The position numbers and the translations under genes were made by a program. From Burkholderia sp. TSV86 (GTDB lineage: Bacteria; Pseudomonadota; Gammaproteobacteria; Burkholderiales; Burkholderiaceae): DNA of 64,000 bases. The stretch spans positions 434,001 to 498,000 of the forward strand of contig NZ_LOWB01000116.1 of assembly GCF_001522865.1 (NCBI RefSeq), read 5' to 3'. Under the pieces are notes generated by a model that had not been told where the DNA came from, made no database searches, and saw only the letters and a program-made list of their open reading frames with translations. This document shows, piece by piece, positions 27,648 through 37,742 of this stretch (its first letter is position 1; each line of letters opens with the position of its first letter).

Positions 27648-27775
27648 ACAGACGGCGTGCAGCATTTGGGGGAATGCCGCGCGCCTCGCGTGTTCTGGGG
27701 GAACACAATGACTCGCTTGAATCTCCTCGTCGTCGTGTGTGGTATGGATGGGTAGGACGAATCATAGCGAGCGGA
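27613..27775 (-). ncRNA. Candidate small RNA with C-rich loops
   Basis: A perfect intrinsic terminator on the minus strand (27613-27647) has no minus-strand gene directly upstream of it. Reading into it from about 27770 there is a TATGAT -10-like sequence (about 27759-27764) but no strong -35. A second hairpin lies at about 27690-27706 (GTGTTC stem with a C5-containing loop), and another unpaired CCCCC lies nearer the terminator. Exposed C-runs are typical of small RNAs that pair with Shine-Dalgarno sequences. The 5' end is a guess. The unit is divergent from the DUF4148 gene, with metal-type operators between them. Confidence 0.4.
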
Positions 27776-27797
27776 CAAAGCGCGAAGCTGACGCGAA

Positions 27798-27846
27798 CAT
27801 GAAATTTCTGTCATTCATGCCGAATGCTTCATGACGAAATTCTCAT
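27798..27846. promoter_or_regulatory. Two candidate heavy-metal regulator sites upstream of the DUF4148 gene
   Basis: CATGAAATTTCTGTCATT (27798-27815) and, in the opposite orientation, ATGAGAATTTCGTCATG (27846-27830) both match the site before the czc operon (CATGATATTTCCGTCATG) at about 14-15 positions. They lie 84-132 bp before the DUF4148 ATG and beside the start of the proposed divergent small RNA. Confidence 0.55.
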
Positions 27847-27929
27847 CCAGCGTTCATCTTGGCGTGTTGACCGTTCTTCATAGTGGAGGCGCTGTCACTT
27901 GACAGCTTCTACTTGATGGAGAACGAACT

Positions 27930-28205
27930 ATGAAGACGAAAACGATTGTTGCAGGAAGCGTGGCGATTGCGTTGTCGATGCTGGTGTCCACGCAGGCCGC
28001 ATGGGCGCAGAGCAAGACGCGGGCCGAGGTCAAACAGGAGCTGGTCCAGGCTCAACACGAAGGCATCGTGCCCGCGGGCAAGAACGATTACCCGCCGAGC
28101 AATGCGCTCGTCAAGCGAAACCAAGCGACGCATGCGGTTTCCGTGCATGGCGGCAAGCCGAGTGCGACGCTTGATGAGCATGACAAGCAAGCCGCCGGGC
28201 GCTGA
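27930..28205 (+). CDS. DUF4148-family small periplasmic protein
   Basis: 91 residues. Sec signal peptide MKTKTIVAGSVAIALSMLVS to the AWA site (about residue 26), then the DUF4148 pattern KTRAEVKQELVQAQHEGIVP (about 29-48). The family is abundant in Burkholderia and its role is not established. A purine-rich GATGGAGAA lies 5-14 bases before the ATG. The paired palindromic sites upstream suggest control by the heavy-metal regulator encoded at 29722-30405. Confidence 0.8.
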   Translation: MKTKTIVAGSVAIALSMLVSTQAAWAQSKTRAEVKQELVQAQHEGIVPAGKNDYPPSNALVKRNQATHAVSVHGGKPSATLDEHDKQAAGR

Positions 28206-28324
28206 TCCGGCGCGCCGCTCGCTTGCTTGCGGCCAGCCGGCGCGCGACGCGCGTGTCTCGGATTCGCGGCTGCGATACCGAACCGCGCGTACCGCGCCGA
28301 TCGCGCGGCCGGACCGTGCATCAC

Positions 28325-29725
28325 TCACGCTGAGCGCGGATTGGCCGGGAATTTCAACCAGAAGGTCGTGCGCACGTGCGGCTCGCTGTCGACGCCGCAC
28401 GTGCCGCCGTGGTCTTGCATGATCGAACGGACGATCGCGAGCCCGAGCCCCGTGCCTGAAGCCGAATTGTGCCGGGCGGGATCGACGCGATAGAAGCGCT
28501 CGAAGATATGTTCGCGATGCTGCGGTTCGATGCCGCGGCCGGTGTCCGAGACGCTGACCGTCGTGAAGTCGGCCGTCTGCTGGCATTCGATGGTGATCGT
28601 CGAGCCATGCGGCGCGTGATTCAGCGCGTTGCTGAGCAGATTGCTGAGCGCGCGGTGATAGAGCAGCGGGTCCGCCTGCACGCATGCCTGTCCGCGCACC
28701 ACGACGCTGACCATCGCATCTTCCGCGACCGCCTCGTAATACCCCGCAACGCGTTCGGCCTCCTCGGCCGCATCGAGCGTGCGGATGGCCAGATTGCTTT
28801 CCGCGTTGTCCGAGCGCGCGAGGAAAAGCATGTCCTCGATCATCCTCGACAGACGGCGATACTCGTCGATGCTCGATTCAATCACGCTGCGGTATTCGTC
28901 CGCTGTGCGCGGCTTGGACAGCGCGACTTGCGCTTCGGCTAACAGGTTCGTCAGCGGCGTGCGCATGTCGTGCGCGAGGTTCGATGAAAATTGGCTCAGG
29001 CGTGCGAACGAATCGTTAAGACGCGCGATCATCTCATTGAACGCGTGCTCCATTTCCTTCAATTCGCCTGACGTATCGAGCGCCGGCAACGGCTGCGCAA
29101 GGCGGCTCGTCGACATCTGCTCGGCGCGCGCGGCGAGCTGGCGCAGCGGGCTCAGGCCGAGCATCGCGATGCCGTAAGCGAGCGCTGCGGTCAGCATGAC
29201 GCCGAGCACTTCGATCAGCACGACGGTATACGCATACGCGCGCAGCAGGGCGCGATCGTTTTTGCCGTCGTATTGGACGACGACGCTGACCGTGCGGTTG
29301 TCGGCATGGCGTAGCGGCACATTGGCGCCGAGATAGTGCAACATCAGGCCGGGCGACGACGATCCGCTCGTTGCCGGCGATGACGGCCAGGCCGTGCGCA
29401 GCGAGGCGGCAACGAAGCCGCGCGTGCTGAACAGCTTGCGGCCGTCGGCGTCGATGATCGCCATGTCCAGGTTCTGATGCCCGTGCAATTGATCAGTCCA
29501 CAGGGCTGCGTTGAGCGCGATGTCATTGATGCCGCCGATGTCTACAAGATGCGTGCGAATTGCATCGAGCGTCGCGGCCATCTCATGCGCCGACGTGCTT
29601 TCGATGCGATTGCGCAGCGCACCATACAGTGCGATGCCGCTCAGCGCGAGCGTTGCCGATGTCGCGAGGATGATCAGCGCCGTCATCCGGGCGCGCAGCG
29701 TGCGAGGCATGATGCGTCTGATCAT
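28325..29725 (-). CDS. Heavy-metal sensor histidine kinase (CzcS/CusS/IrlS type)
   Basis: 466 residues from the ATG at 29725; the frame runs further upstream, but that part overlaps the regulator gene and is not homologous. Order: membrane helix (about 13-33), periplasmic sensor of about 125 residues, second helix (about 160-180), HAMP (about 183-235), HisKA with [15 protein letters not shown] (His near 253) and HATPase with [31 protein letters not shown] and [13 protein letters not shown]. This layout and position fit the family that senses zinc, cadmium or copper in the periplasm; in B. pseudomallei the IrlRS pair next to efflux genes is the likely orthologue, from memory only. Start overlaps the regulator stop by four bases. 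Confidence 0.88.
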   Translation of the reverse strand: MIRRIMPRTLRARMTALIILATSATLALSGIALYGALRNRIESTSAHEMAATLDAIRTHLVDIGGINDIALNAALWTDQLHGHQNLDMAIIDADGRKLFSTRGFVAASLRTAWPSSPATSGSSSPGLMLHYLGANVPLRHADNRTVSVVVQYDGKNDRALLRAYAYTVVLIEVLGVMLTAALAYGIAMLGLSPLRQLAARAEQMSTSRLAQPLPALDTSGELKEMEHAFNEMIARLNDSFARLSQFSSNLAHDMRTPLTNLLAEAQVALSKPRTADEYRSVIESSIDEYRRLSRMIEDMLFLARSDNAESNLAIRTLDAAEEAERVAGYYEAVAEDAMVSVVVRGQACVQADPLLYHRALSNLLSNALNHAPHGSTITIECQQTADFTTVSVSDTGRGIEPQHREHIFERFYRVDPARHNSASGTGLGLAIVRSIMQDHGGTCGVDSEPHVRTTFWLKFPANPRSA

Positions 29726-30405
29726 CGGCCCGCGGCGCTCCTGTCTTCGAGCACATAGCCCATCCCGCGCACTGTATGAATCAGCTTGGGTTCGTATGCA
29801 TCGTCGATTTTCGCGCGCAGCCGGCGGATGGCCGCGTCGACGACATTCGTATCGCTGTTGAAATTCATGTCCCACACCTGCGAGGCGATCGTCGCACGCG
29901 GCAGAATTTCGCCTTCGCGCCGCATCAGCAGCCACAGCAGCGCGAATTCCTTCGCCGTCAGCAGTACGACGTCACCCTGGCGGGTTGCCTTACGCCGTGT
30001 AAGGTCGAGTTCGAGATCGGCGATCCTCATGATCGTCGATTCGCGCCCCTGGCCGCGGCGCAGGATCGAGCGCACGCGCGCGACCAGCTCGACGAAATCG
30101 AACGGCTTGACGAGATAATCGTCCGCGCCGAGTTCGAGTCCTTTTACACGGTCGCCGACATCGTCGCGCGCGGTCAGGAACAGCACCGGCGTCAAGCGCT
30201 CGCGGCGTAACTTTTCCAGCACGGTCCAGCCGTCCTGGCCGGGCAGCATCACGTCGAGAATGATGAGATCGTAGTCTTCCGTCTGCGCTTGATGCAGCCC
30301 GGTTACGCCGTCGTCGACCCAATCGGCGACGAACCCGGCCTCCGTCAGTCCCTTGCTTAGATAGATGCCGGTCTTCGGCTCGTCTTCGACGATCAGTATT
30401 CGCAT
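29722..30405 (-). CDS. OmpR-family response regulator for heavy metals (CzcR/CusR/IrlR type)
   Basis: 227 residues. Receiver domain with [20 protein letters not shown], phospho-acceptor Asp in [10 protein letters not shown] (about residue 51), Thr in FLTAR and Lys in DYLVKPF. C-terminal winged helix about 130-220 ([47 protein letters not shown]), typical of the CusR/CopR/CzcR subgroup. The ATG at 30405 is chosen for alignment; the upstream extension overlaps czcA. It lies 4 bp after czcA, so it is the fourth gene of the czc operon. The proposed targets are the four palindromic sites described at 27420, 27798, 27830 and 36603. Confidence 0.9.
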   Translation of the reverse strand: MRILIVEDEPKTGIYLSKGLTEAGFVADWVDDGVTGLHQAQTEDYDLIILDVMLPGQDGWTVLEKLRRERLTPVLFLTARDDVGDRVKGLELGADDYLVKPFDFVELVARVRSILRRGQGRESTIMRIADLELDLTRRKATRQGDVVLLTAKEFALLWLLMRREGEILPRATIASQVWDMNFNSDTNVVDAAIRRLRAKIDDAYEPKLIHTVRGMGYVLEDRSAAGR

Positions 30406-30409
30406 GATT

Positions 30410-33400
30410 TCACCTCGATGATTCGCGTTGACGGCGCGGCGACACGGCGGCCGCAAGCCGCCCGGCACGCCCGCCGAGCACCGTGCGCAGCGATATGGTA
30501 TGCGCTACGCGATAGAGTACCGGTAAAACGAGCAACGTTAGCGCAGTCGATGACAAAATACCGCCGATCACGACTGTCGCGAGCGGGCGCTGGACCTCGG
30601 CGCCCGTGCCGGTCGCGAACGCCATCGGCAGGAATCCCAACGATGCGACGAGCGCCGTCATCAGCACGGGGCGCAGGCGGGTCAGCGCGCCTTCGCGCAC
30701 GGCCGCGTCGAGCGGCATGCCTTGTTCGCGCAAATTACGGATGAATGCGATCATGACGAGCCCGTTGAGCACCGCGACGCCCGACAGGGCGATGAAGCCG
30801 ACGGCCGCCGTGATCGACAGCGGAATGCCGCGCAGCCACAACGACATGACGCCGCCCGTCAGCGCGAACGGAATGCCGGTGAACACCAGCAGCCCGTCCT
30901 TGACGTTGTTGAACATCGCGAACAGCAGCACGAACACCATCAGCAGCGCCACCGGCACGACAATCTTCAGCCGCTCGCTCGCGCTTTGCAACTGTTCGAA
31001 CTGGCCGCCCCACGTAATCCAATAGCCAGGCGGGATCGGCACCTCGGCGCGCAGCTTGGCCTGCGCGTCGGCGACGAACGAGCCGACATCGCGGCCTCGC
31101 ACGTTCGCGCTGACGACGATCCGCCGCTTGCCGTCTTCGCGGCTGATCTGGTTCGGGCCTGGTGCGAGCGTGATCGTCGCGATTTCCGACAGCGGCACGA
31201 ACCCGGCGCCGGGCGGCGTATTGGCGGCCGCCGGGCCACTTGCCTGCGTGAGCGGGAATGCCACGGGCGCGGCGGCTGCCGCCGGCAGCGCGATCGGCAG
31301 CCGCTTGATTGCGTCCAGGTCCGAGCGCAGCTCTTCGGGCAGGCGCACGACGATGTCGAAGCGCCGGTCGCCCTGGAACAGCGTGCTCGCGGCCTTGCCG
31401 CCGATCGCGGCCGAGATCGTGGCCTGCGCGTCGGCAATGTTGATGCCATAGCGCGCGAGCTTGCCGCGATCGAGCTGGATCGTCAGTACCGGCAGGCCGG
31501 TGGTCTGCTCGACCTTGACCTCGGCTGCGCCAGGCACTTGCTGCAGTGCGTCGGCGATGCGTTTCGCGCTCGAGTCGAGCACGGCCATGTCGTCGCCGAA
31601 CAGTTTTACCGCGACGTCGCTGCGCACGCCTGAAATCAGCTCGTTGAAGCGAAGCTGGATCGGCTGCGAGAATTCGTACACATTGCCTGGAATCTTGTCG
31701 AGTTCGGCCTCGATTTGCGCGCGCAGCACGTCACGCGGCTTGGCCGGATCGGGCCAATCCTTCGTGGGCTTGAGCATGATGTACGCATCGGACTGGTTCG
31801 GCGGCATCAAATCGGTCGCAACCTCGGCGGTGCCGGTGCGTGCGAAGATACGTTCGATTTCGGGGATGCGCGCCTTCAGCGTGGCTTCGATCTGCCGCTG
31901 CATGTCGAGCGACTGCGTGAGGCTCGTGCCGGGAATGCGCAGCGCGGACACCGAGAAATCCCCTTCGTTCAGGCTTGGAATGAATTCGCTGCCGAGCCTC
32001 GAGGCCACCAGCGCGGTTGCGACCACCACGACGCCGGTGCCGATCAGCACGCGCCGGGTATATCGCAGGCAATAGTCGAGCACCGGGCCGTACAGCCGGC
32101 GCGCCCAGGTCATCAGCCGGTTTTCCTTTTCCTCGACCTTCTCGCCGATGAGCACGGCGACCGCGGCCGGAATGAACGTGACAGTCAGCACCATTGCGGC
32201 GGCGAGCGCGAGCACGACGGTCGTCGCCATCGGATGAAACATCTTCCCCTCGACACCTGACAGCGCAAAGATCGGCAAATAGACGACCATGATGATGATC
32301 TGCCCGAAGATGAGCGCGCGGCGCGCTTCCTGCGACGCCGCATAGACCTCGGTGAAACGCTCGTCGCGCGTGAGCGGCCTGCCGAGCGCGGCTTGCGCAT
32401 GGGACAGGCGCCGCACGCAGTTCTCGACGATCACGACCGCGCCGTCGATGATGATCCCGAAATCGAGCGCGCCTAGGCTCATCAGGTTCGCGCTGACTTT
32501 GGCGTTGACCATGCCGGTGAACGTCATCAGCATCGCGAGCGGAATCACGAGCGCGGTGATCAACGCCGCGCGCAGGTTGCCGAGAAACAGAAACAGGATC
32601 GCGATCACGAACAGCGCGCCTTCGAGCAGGTTCTTCTTGACAGTCGCGACGGCCTTGTCGACGAGCACCGTGCGGTCGTACACGGCGATCGCGCGCACGC
32701 CGGGTGGCAGCGACCGGTTCACGTCCTCCATTCGTTTCGAAACCGCTTTCGCCACTGTCCGGCTGTTTTCGCCGATCAGCATGAACACGGTGCCGAGCAC
32801 GACTTCGCGGCCGTTTTCGGTGGCCGCGCCCGTGCGCAGCTCGCGGCCGATCTCGACGCGCCCGATATCCTGCATGCGCACTGGCACGCCGCCCACATTG
32901 GTCAGCACGATGTTCGCGAGATCGTCGAGCGAGCGCGCCTGGCCCGGTACGCGCACCAGGTATTGCTCGCCGCGCTTTTCGATGTAACCGGCGCCGACGT
33001 TGTCATTGTTCGCCTGAACCGCGCGCATCACATCCGATAGCGACAATCCATACGACATCAGCTTGGCCGGATCGGGGGCGATCTGATATTCCTTCACGTA
33101 GCCGCCGATCGAGTTTACCTCGGTCACGCCGGGCACGTTGCGCAGCTGCATCCGGACCACCCAGTCCTGCAATTCGCGCAGATCGGTTGGCGTGTAGCGG
33201 GTGCCGTCGGGCTTTCGCGCATTCGCGTCGGCCTCGATCGTCCACATATAGATCTCGCCCAGCCCGGTCGACGTCGGGCCCATGGTCGGCGTGACGCCTT
33301 CCGGCAAACGGTCCTTCGCCTGCTGCAATCGTTCATTGACGAGCTGGCGCGCGAAATAGATGTCGGTGCCGTCCTTGAAGATCACGGTGATCTGCGAGAT

Positions 33401-33667
33401 GCCGTAGCGCGAGATCGAACGCGTTTGCTCGAGATGCGGAAGGCCCGCCATGGCCGTCTCGAGCGGGTAGGTGACGCGTTGCTCGACTTCGAGCGGCGAA
33501 TAGCCGGCAGCAGGCGTGTTGATTTGCACCTGAACGTTGGTGATGTCGGGCACGGCGTCGATCGGCAGCCGCTGGTAGCTGTATGCGCCGAGCGCGGCGA
33601 GACCGAGCACCGCCAGCAAAACGAGCCAGCGGTGCGCGATGGAAAAGCGAATCAGGCGTTCGAACAT
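30410..33667 (-). CDS. czcA: CzcA-type heavy-metal RND efflux pump
   Basis: 1085-residue proton-driven inner-membrane pump of a tripartite metal exporter. Family marks: N-terminal [20 protein letters not shown] helix, [22 protein letters not shown], and in helix 4 the motif [16 protein letters not shown] (about 400-415), which is the HME1-like form found in Co/Zn/Cd pumps and not the DVGAMVDAAIVMIEN form of Cu/Ag pumps. Divalent zinc, cadmium or cobalt is thus the likely substrate. An Ala/Pro-rich insert of about 30 residues sits near residue 795-825 in the second porter region, where relatives have a short loop. It lies between the membrane-fusion gene and the regulator in one operon. Confidence 0.93.
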   Translation of the reverse strand: MFERLIRFSIAHRWLVLLAVLGLAALGAYSYQRLPIDAVPDITNVQVQINTPAAGYSPLEVEQRVTYPLETAMAGLPHLEQTRSISRYGISQITVIFKDGTDIYFARQLVNERLQQAKDRLPEGVTPTMGPTSTGLGEIYMWTIEADANARKPDGTRYTPTDLRELQDWVVRMQLRNVPGVTEVNSIGGYVKEYQIAPDPAKLMSYGLSLSDVMRAVQANNDNVGAGYIEKRGEQYLVRVPGQARSLDDLANIVLTNVGGVPVRMQDIGRVEIGRELRTGAATENGREVVLGTVFMLIGENSRTVAKAVSKRMEDVNRSLPPGVRAIAVYDRTVLVDKAVATVKKNLLEGALFVIAILFLFLGNLRAALITALVIPLAMLMTFTGMVNAKVSANLMSLGALDFGIIIDGAVVIVENCVRRLSHAQAALGRPLTRDERFTEVYAASQEARRALIFGQIIIMVVYLPIFALSGVEGKMFHPMATTVVLALAAAMVLTVTFIPAAVAVLIGEKVEEKENRLMTWARRLYGPVLDYCLRYTRRVLIGTGVVVVATALVASRLGSEFIPSLNEGDFSVSALRIPGTSLTQSLDMQRQIEATLKARIPEIERIFARTGTAEVATDLMPPNQSDAYIMLKPTKDWPDPAKPRDVLRAQIEAELDKIPGNVYEFSQPIQLRFNELISGVRSDVAVKLFGDDMAVLDSSAKRIADALQQVPGAAEVKVEQTTGLPVLTIQLDRGKLARYGINIADAQATISAAIGGKAASTLFQGDRRFDIVVRLPEELRSDLDAIKRLPIALPAAAAAPVAFPLTQASGPAAANTPPGAGFVPLSEIATITLAPGPNQISREDGKRRIVVSANVRGRDVGSFVADAQAKLRAEVPIPPGYWITWGGQFEQLQSASERLKIVVPVALLMVFVLLFAMFNNVKDGLLVFTGIPFALTGGVMSLWLRGIPLSITAAVGFIALSGVAVLNGLVMIAFIRNLREQGMPLDAAVREGALTRLRPVLMTALVASLGFLPMAFATGTGAEVQRPLATVVIGGILSSTALTLLVLPVLYRVAHTISLRTVLGGRAGRLAAAVSPRRQRESSR

Positions 33668-33720
33668 GAGGGGAAATCCAATGCGATGAATTCACGGACG
33701 GCCGCGCGGGCGGGCGCGGC

Positions 33721-35178
33721 TCAGTCGTCGGCCGCGCTTTTTTCGAGATCGGCCTTCAGCACAAAGCTGTTCGCCGCCGCGTAACGCTGGCCTGCGGCCA
33801 GGCCGCCTACGATTTCAGTGCGTTTGCCGTCGCGGCGGCCGATTTCGACAGGCTGCGCGACGAAGCCGCGCTTCGATTCGACGAATACGGTCGGCTGACC
33901 GTCGACGGTTTGCAGCGCGTCAGTCTCGACCGCGACGGGCACCGTTTGCGCGCCCGCATCGACTGCCACGTTGACGAACATGCCGGGACGCCACGCGCTG
34001 CCCGGATTCGGCAGCACGACGCGCGCGGGGGCGGTGCGGGTCTGCGCGCCGAGCAGGGCGCCCACGTATGCAATCTGACCACGCGCCTGCGATTCGAACG
34101 CGGCTGCACTCACAGTCGCTTGCTTGCCGACGCGCACGTCGCCGAGCCGCTGCGGCGGCACGGCCATCTCGGCCCAAACCGTTGACAGATCGGCCAGCAC
34201 GAACAGATTTGCCTCGGCGCTCACCGCTTCGCCGGGCGCGACATGTTTCTCGACGATCGTGCCGGCAAACGGGGCGCGCAATTCATAGCGATTGAGCGCG
34301 CCGGAGGCCGGCGCATTGATCGCCGACAACTTCTGCTGGGCGTTCTGCACGGCGATTTCCGCCTCGCGAAGCTGCACCTGAGCGGCCTGATAATCCTGCT
34401 CGGCCGAGATACGCTCCTCCCACAGTTTCTTCTCGCGCTCGTAGACCTGCCGTGCGCCAGTCAGCCGCTTTTGCGCGGTGAGCAGCTCGCTGCGCCGGTC
34501 GGACAAATCGGTGCTCGCGATCACCGCCAGCACCTGGCCCTTCGACACCTGCTCGCCGACCGACACCCCGACTCGCTCGACGACGCCCGCCACGCGAGGC
34601 ACGATATGCGCGGTGCGGTCTTCGTTGAACTTGATTTCTCCGGGAAGCTGGAAACTGTCGACGATCTGCGCGGGGCCGGCTTGCGCGACGCCGATCCGGG
34701 CTGCGCCGATTTGTTCGCCGGTCAGCGCGATCGCGCCATCGGTTCGTGAGAACGCAAACGTCGCGACCATGCCGTCGGCTTTTACCTCGATCGCAGCGTC
34801 GAAGACGTGCGGCTTGGCGATCGCCGCCTCGGACGTGAAGCGCGCGGCGGACTGCGTGAAGCGCAGCGCGATGCGGCTGCCGTCGTAGCGCGTCAACGTG
34901 CCGGAAACGGCGGCGCCGGTTGCGACAGGCTTGCCGTCGACGAGAGGGACGACGACCAGGCGTGCGTCACCCGGTTTTTCCGACAGCTGGATGTTTGCCG
35001 CCAGCCGGCCTTGCGTGAGCACGACCCCGCCATCTTGGCCGGGTTGCGCGCCGCGTGTGTCGGGTGCCGTGCCTGGGCCGGGCGCGGCCGGTTGGGACGG
35101 GGCGCGAGCGATTGCCACAACGATGGCGAGCGCGCAAGCGGCGAGTGCCGCGGAGAGAATCAGGTTCTTGCGTCGCAT
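33721..35178 (-). CDS. czcB: CzcB-type periplasmic adaptor (membrane fusion protein)
   Basis: 485 residues. N-terminal anchor (about 6-26). An extra N-terminal domain of about 110 residues is typical of the CzcB group. Then come the barrel-sandwich hybrid (EDRTAHIVPRVAGVVERVGVSVGEQVSKGQVLAVI, about 190-224), a coiled coil (about 225-290: LLTAQKRLTGARQVYEREKKLWEERISAEQDYQAAQ), and the C-terminal beta-barrel and membrane-proximal domains. It joins the RND pump to the outer-membrane channel. Gaps of 10 bp to czcC and 53 bp to czcA keep it in the operon. No His-rich metal-binding stretch is seen at the N terminus, unlike the C. metallidurans protein. Confidence 0.92.
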   Translation of the reverse strand: MRRKNLILSAALAACALAIVVAIARAPSQPAAPGPGTAPDTRGAQPGQDGGVVLTQGRLAANIQLSEKPGDARLVVVPLVDGKPVATGAAVSGTLTRYDGSRIALRFTQSAARFTSEAAIAKPHVFDAAIEVKADGMVATFAFSRTDGAIALTGEQIGAARIGVAQAGPAQIVDSFQLPGEIKFNEDRTAHIVPRVAGVVERVGVSVGEQVSKGQVLAVIASTDLSDRRSELLTAQKRLTGARQVYEREKKLWEERISAEQDYQAAQVQLREAEIAVQNAQQKLSAINAPASGALNRYELRAPFAGTIVEKHVAPGEAVSAEANLFVLADLSTVWAEMAVPPQRLGDVRVGKQATVSAAAFESQARGQIAYVGALLGAQTRTAPARVVLPNPGSAWRPGMFVNVAVDAGAQTVPVAVETDALQTVDGQPTVFVESKRGFVAQPVEIGRRDGKRTEIVGGLAAGQRYAAANSFVLKADLEKSAADD

Positions 35179-35188
35179 GGCGAAAATT

Positions 35189-36535
35189 TCAAGGAAGTTG
35201 GGCTAGAGGGCGGGACGGGGCCGGCATCGGTGCGCCGACCAGTCGGTCGAGATCCGTTCGGGCTTGTTGAGCGTCGGCGAGCGCCTGCACGTAGCGCGAC
35301 TGCTCGGCGAACAGTGTGCGCTGGGCGTCGAGCACGTCGAGAAAGCCGAACTTGCCGAGCTGATAGCCGCGCGACATCGCGTCGAGCGCTTGCCGCGCGG
35401 CGGGCAGCACTTCGTCTTTCAAACGCCGGGCCTGCGCTGTTGCGCGTTCGTAATTCGCATACGCCTGCGTCAGCTCGAGCCGCAGCCGCGCGCGCTCGCT
35501 ATCGAAATCGGCATCGGCTTTCTTGGCCCGGTGCACCGCTTCGAGCAGCGCGCCCCGGTTGGTGTCGAACAGCGGCAGCGGAATCGACACGCCGACGACG
35601 GCCTGGTTATACGGCGAACCGGCCGCGACGACACGCTTGAACCCCGCACTGACGGTAATGTCAGGAATACGCTTGGCCTGCTCAATCGCGATTCGCGCGT
35701 TGTTGCGCTGCATGTCGGCTTTTGCCGCGCGCGTGAGCGGCGCGTCGTCGAGCAGGGCGAGCAACTCGCTCAGCGGCTCGACGTCGGGCACGGTTTCGAG
35801 ATCTCCGGTTGCGGTGCGGCCGCGCACGTCCGCGCTGCCGGTTACGTTGACCAGCCGGGCAAGCGCTGCTGCCGTTTGCGTTTGTGCGCTCATCAGCTCG
35901 ATCTGCGCTCCTGCTTGTGCGACACGCGCCTTGGTTGCCTCGACCGGCGACACCTTGCCCGCGCGGGCGCGCTTGTCGGCCAGCTCGGCGGAGCGGGCGG
36001 CGATCGTCGCGGATTCCTCCGCGACTTGCTGTTGCCGCTGCGCCGCCAGGAGTCCGTAGAACGCGCTTGTCACGTCGGCTCGCAGCGCCGCCGTGCGGAC
36101 GTCGAGCGAGGCGAGCGCGTATTCGCGGCCATATGACGCGGCGTCGAGCCGCGAGCGGCGCTTGCCGCCAAGCTCGATCGTCTGGCTGATCATGCCGGTG
36201 GTAGTGCGCTCCCGCGCGCCGAAGCCTTCCTGCAGCACCGATACGCTGGGATTCGGCCGCGCGCCGGCCTGGATCAGCGTGCCGACCGACGCATCTGCTT
36301 CGGCGCGCGCACTGCGCAGCAGCGGATTGTTCGCGGCGGCGAGACTGAGCGCGTCGTCAAGCGACAGCGCACGGGGTGCGGCAGCCGATGGGGAGGTGGG
36401 CGGCCCTTCGTCGGATGGCGCGGCAGTGGCGGGCGAGACGGGCGCGACCGGAGGCGAAACGGGTTGGGCGAATGCCCAGGCCGTTGGCGCCACGATCGCG
36501 ACCGACAAGGCCGCGGCGAGAATACGCTTGAGCAT
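35189..36535 (-). CDS. czcC: CzcC-type outer-membrane efflux channel (TolC family)
   Basis: 448 residues. Signal peptide (LAAALSVAIVAPTAWAFA) and a Pro/Ala-rich linker to about residue 55. Two OEP repeats follow: ALSLDDALSLAAANNPLLRSARAEADA (about 53-80) with its helical hairpin, then PLSELLALLDDAPLTRAAKADMQRNNARIAIEQAKR and NRGALLEAVHRAKKADADFDSER with the second hairpin. It forms the exit duct of the metal exporter. It is first in the efflux operon, with a perfect palindromic site (36601-36622) 66 bp before its start. Confidence 0.9.
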   Translation of the reverse strand: MLKRILAAALSVAIVAPTAWAFAQPVSPPVAPVSPATAAPSDEGPPTSPSAAAPRALSLDDALSLAAANNPLLRSARAEADASVGTLIQAGARPNPSVSVLQEGFGARERTTTGMISQTIELGGKRRSRLDAASYGREYALASLDVRTAALRADVTSAFYGLLAAQRQQQVAEESATIAARSAELADKRARAGKVSPVEATKARVAQAGAQIELMSAQTQTAAALARLVNVTGSADVRGRTATGDLETVPDVEPLSELLALLDDAPLTRAAKADMQRNNARIAIEQAKRIPDITVSAGFKRVVAAGSPYNQAVVGVSIPLPLFDTNRGALLEAVHRAKKADADFDSERARLRLELTQAYANYERATAQARRLKDEVLPAARQALDAMSRGYQLGKFGFLDVLDAQRTLFAEQSRYVQALADAQQARTDLDRLVGAPMPAPSRPLAQLP

Positions 36536-36600
36536 GGTCGATCGTGTCCTGGAGAAACGCGATCGATGCTACGGACGTGGTGCAATGCAAACATGAGATG

Positions 36601-36622
36601 AACATGATATTTCCGTCATGTT
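36601..36622 (-). promoter_or_regulatory. Palindromic operator candidate before the czc operon
   Basis: AACATGA (36601-36607) and TCATGTT (36616-36622) form a perfect 7-bp inverted repeat around TATTTCCG. The inner 18 bases, CATGATATTTCCGTCATG, match the sites at 27798 and 27830. The distance of 66 bp to the czcC start suits an activator site of a CusR/CzcR-type regulator, making the operon self-regulating. Confidence 0.65.
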
Positions 36623-36726
36623 TGCCGGCGGCGAGGCGTGCGCCCATGCGAAAGAGGCGGCCCGTATGGGCCGCCGTTTGCAAGGCGATGCAACGACGAT
36701 ACAAGCGCGATCGGTCGATTTGCCGA

Positions 36727-36936
36727 TCAATCCGCCGGCTGCGCGGGCGCGTCGTCTGCTGCCCGGCAGCTCGGCGCTTCGCAGTTGGACGAGGGGGCGT
36801 CGGGGCTCGGTGCGGGCGTTTCGCTGCGAACCGACTTGTGCTCCTTGAACACGCGCTCGGGCATGCCGTGCGCAAACGCGGAACCCGATGCTGCCGCGAG
36901 CATGGCCGCGGCGGCGACGAAGGCAAGAGGTTTCAT
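36727..36936 (-). CDS. Small exported protein upstream of the czc operon
   Basis: 69 residues from the ATG at 36936 (upstream extension rejected because this start gives a clean signal peptide MKPLAFVAAAAMLAAASGSAFA). The mature part is polar, Pro/Ser/Ala-rich, with a His just after cleavage (HGMPERVFKEH) and two Cys near the C terminus (SSNCEAPSC). It lies 191 bp upstream of czcC on the same strand, so it could be the first gene of the metal operon or a separate small unit. A weaker site related to the metal operator (CATGTTGCGGTCATC on the minus strand, about 37006-37020) lies 70 bp upstream. No family recognised. Confidence 0.6.
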   Translation of the reverse strand: MKPLAFVAAAAMLAAASGSAFAHGMPERVFKEHKSVRSETPAPSPDAPSSNCEAPSCRAADDAPAQPAD

Positions 36937-37256
36937 GAGTTTGTCGCTCCTTGGTGACCCTGGCTCAGGGAATGGCTTCAGTCTGACGCGCGCGCGAAGC
37001 GTGGCGATGACCGCAACATGAAAAATCGACCACAAACTGCGCTCCAGAGCACCCAATCATCGGCCGGACCCGTGCCAGTGTGTTGGCTGGGAAGCCTTTC
37101 ATCCGCGCACGCAGCCGGCGAACGAAAAAGGGATCGGAGCCGGGTTGAGGCTGTCGACGTTGCCGTTATTCATGCCGGCGAATGCGACCTATGCTGGAAA
37201 TATTGCGCGTATGGGGCCGCCGCAAGATGCGGCGCTTTTTTCAGACGAGGTGTGCG

Positions 37257-37742
37257 ATGTCAATGTCGACCAAGTTGCAGGACTGCTTGCGCGAAAAAGC
37301 TTCGCGCTACGAAATCATTTATCACCCGTACAGCTATTCGAATATGGAAGCGGCGTCGGCCGCGCATATTCCCGGCGACCGGCTCGCTAAGACAGTCCTG
37401 CTGGAGGACGAGGACGGCTATGTCGCCGCGGTGCTGCCGGCGACGCATGCGATACGGCTGTCCGAGCTTTGGACCCGCACCGGGCGTCATCTGGTGCTCG
37501 CGAAGGAAAGCGAGTTGCGAGCGCTTTTCAACGATTGCGATTGGGGCGCGGTGCCGCCCGTGTGCATGGCATACGGTATGCAGACTTTCCTCGACGAAAG
37601 CCTCGCGCGGCAGCCGGATATTTATTTCGAAGCAGGCGATCATCGGGAATTGATCCATATGGAGCGCGACGAATTTCTCGCGTTAATGGACAAGGCCGAG
37701 CGTGCGAACTTCGCGCATAGAATCCGGCATGTGGCGGGATGA
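37257..37742 (+). CDS. YbaK/ProX-like aminoacyl-tRNA deacylase
   Basis: 161 residues forming a YbaK/aminoacyl-tRNA editing domain: YEIIYHPYSYSNMEAASAAHIPGDRLAKTVLLED (about 19-52, with the conserved Lys in LAKTV), then AAVLPATHAIRLSEL, FNDCDWGAVPPVCMAYGMQTFLDE (about 91-114; the usual GxxxPxG loop appears as GAVPPVCMAYG) and FEAGDHRELIHM. Such free-standing domains remove wrongly attached amino acids from tRNA. A GAGG ribosome binding site lies 7 bases upstream; MSTK two codons on is an alternative start. It is a single gene. Confidence 0.85.
   Translation: MSMSTKLQDCLREKASRYEIIYHPYSYSNMEAASAAHIPGDRLAKTVLLEDEDGYVAAVLPATHAIRLSELWTRTGRHLVLAKESELRALFNDCDWGAVPPVCMAYGMQTFLDESLARQPDIYFEAGDHRELIHMERDEFLALMDKAERANFAHRIRHVAG

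Noticed and set aside
27150-27665. 171-codon version of the small lipoprotein gene
   Set aside because: The extra N-terminal 106 residues cross the tandem repeat and the operator, and part of the small-RNA terminator; the lipobox needs the later start.
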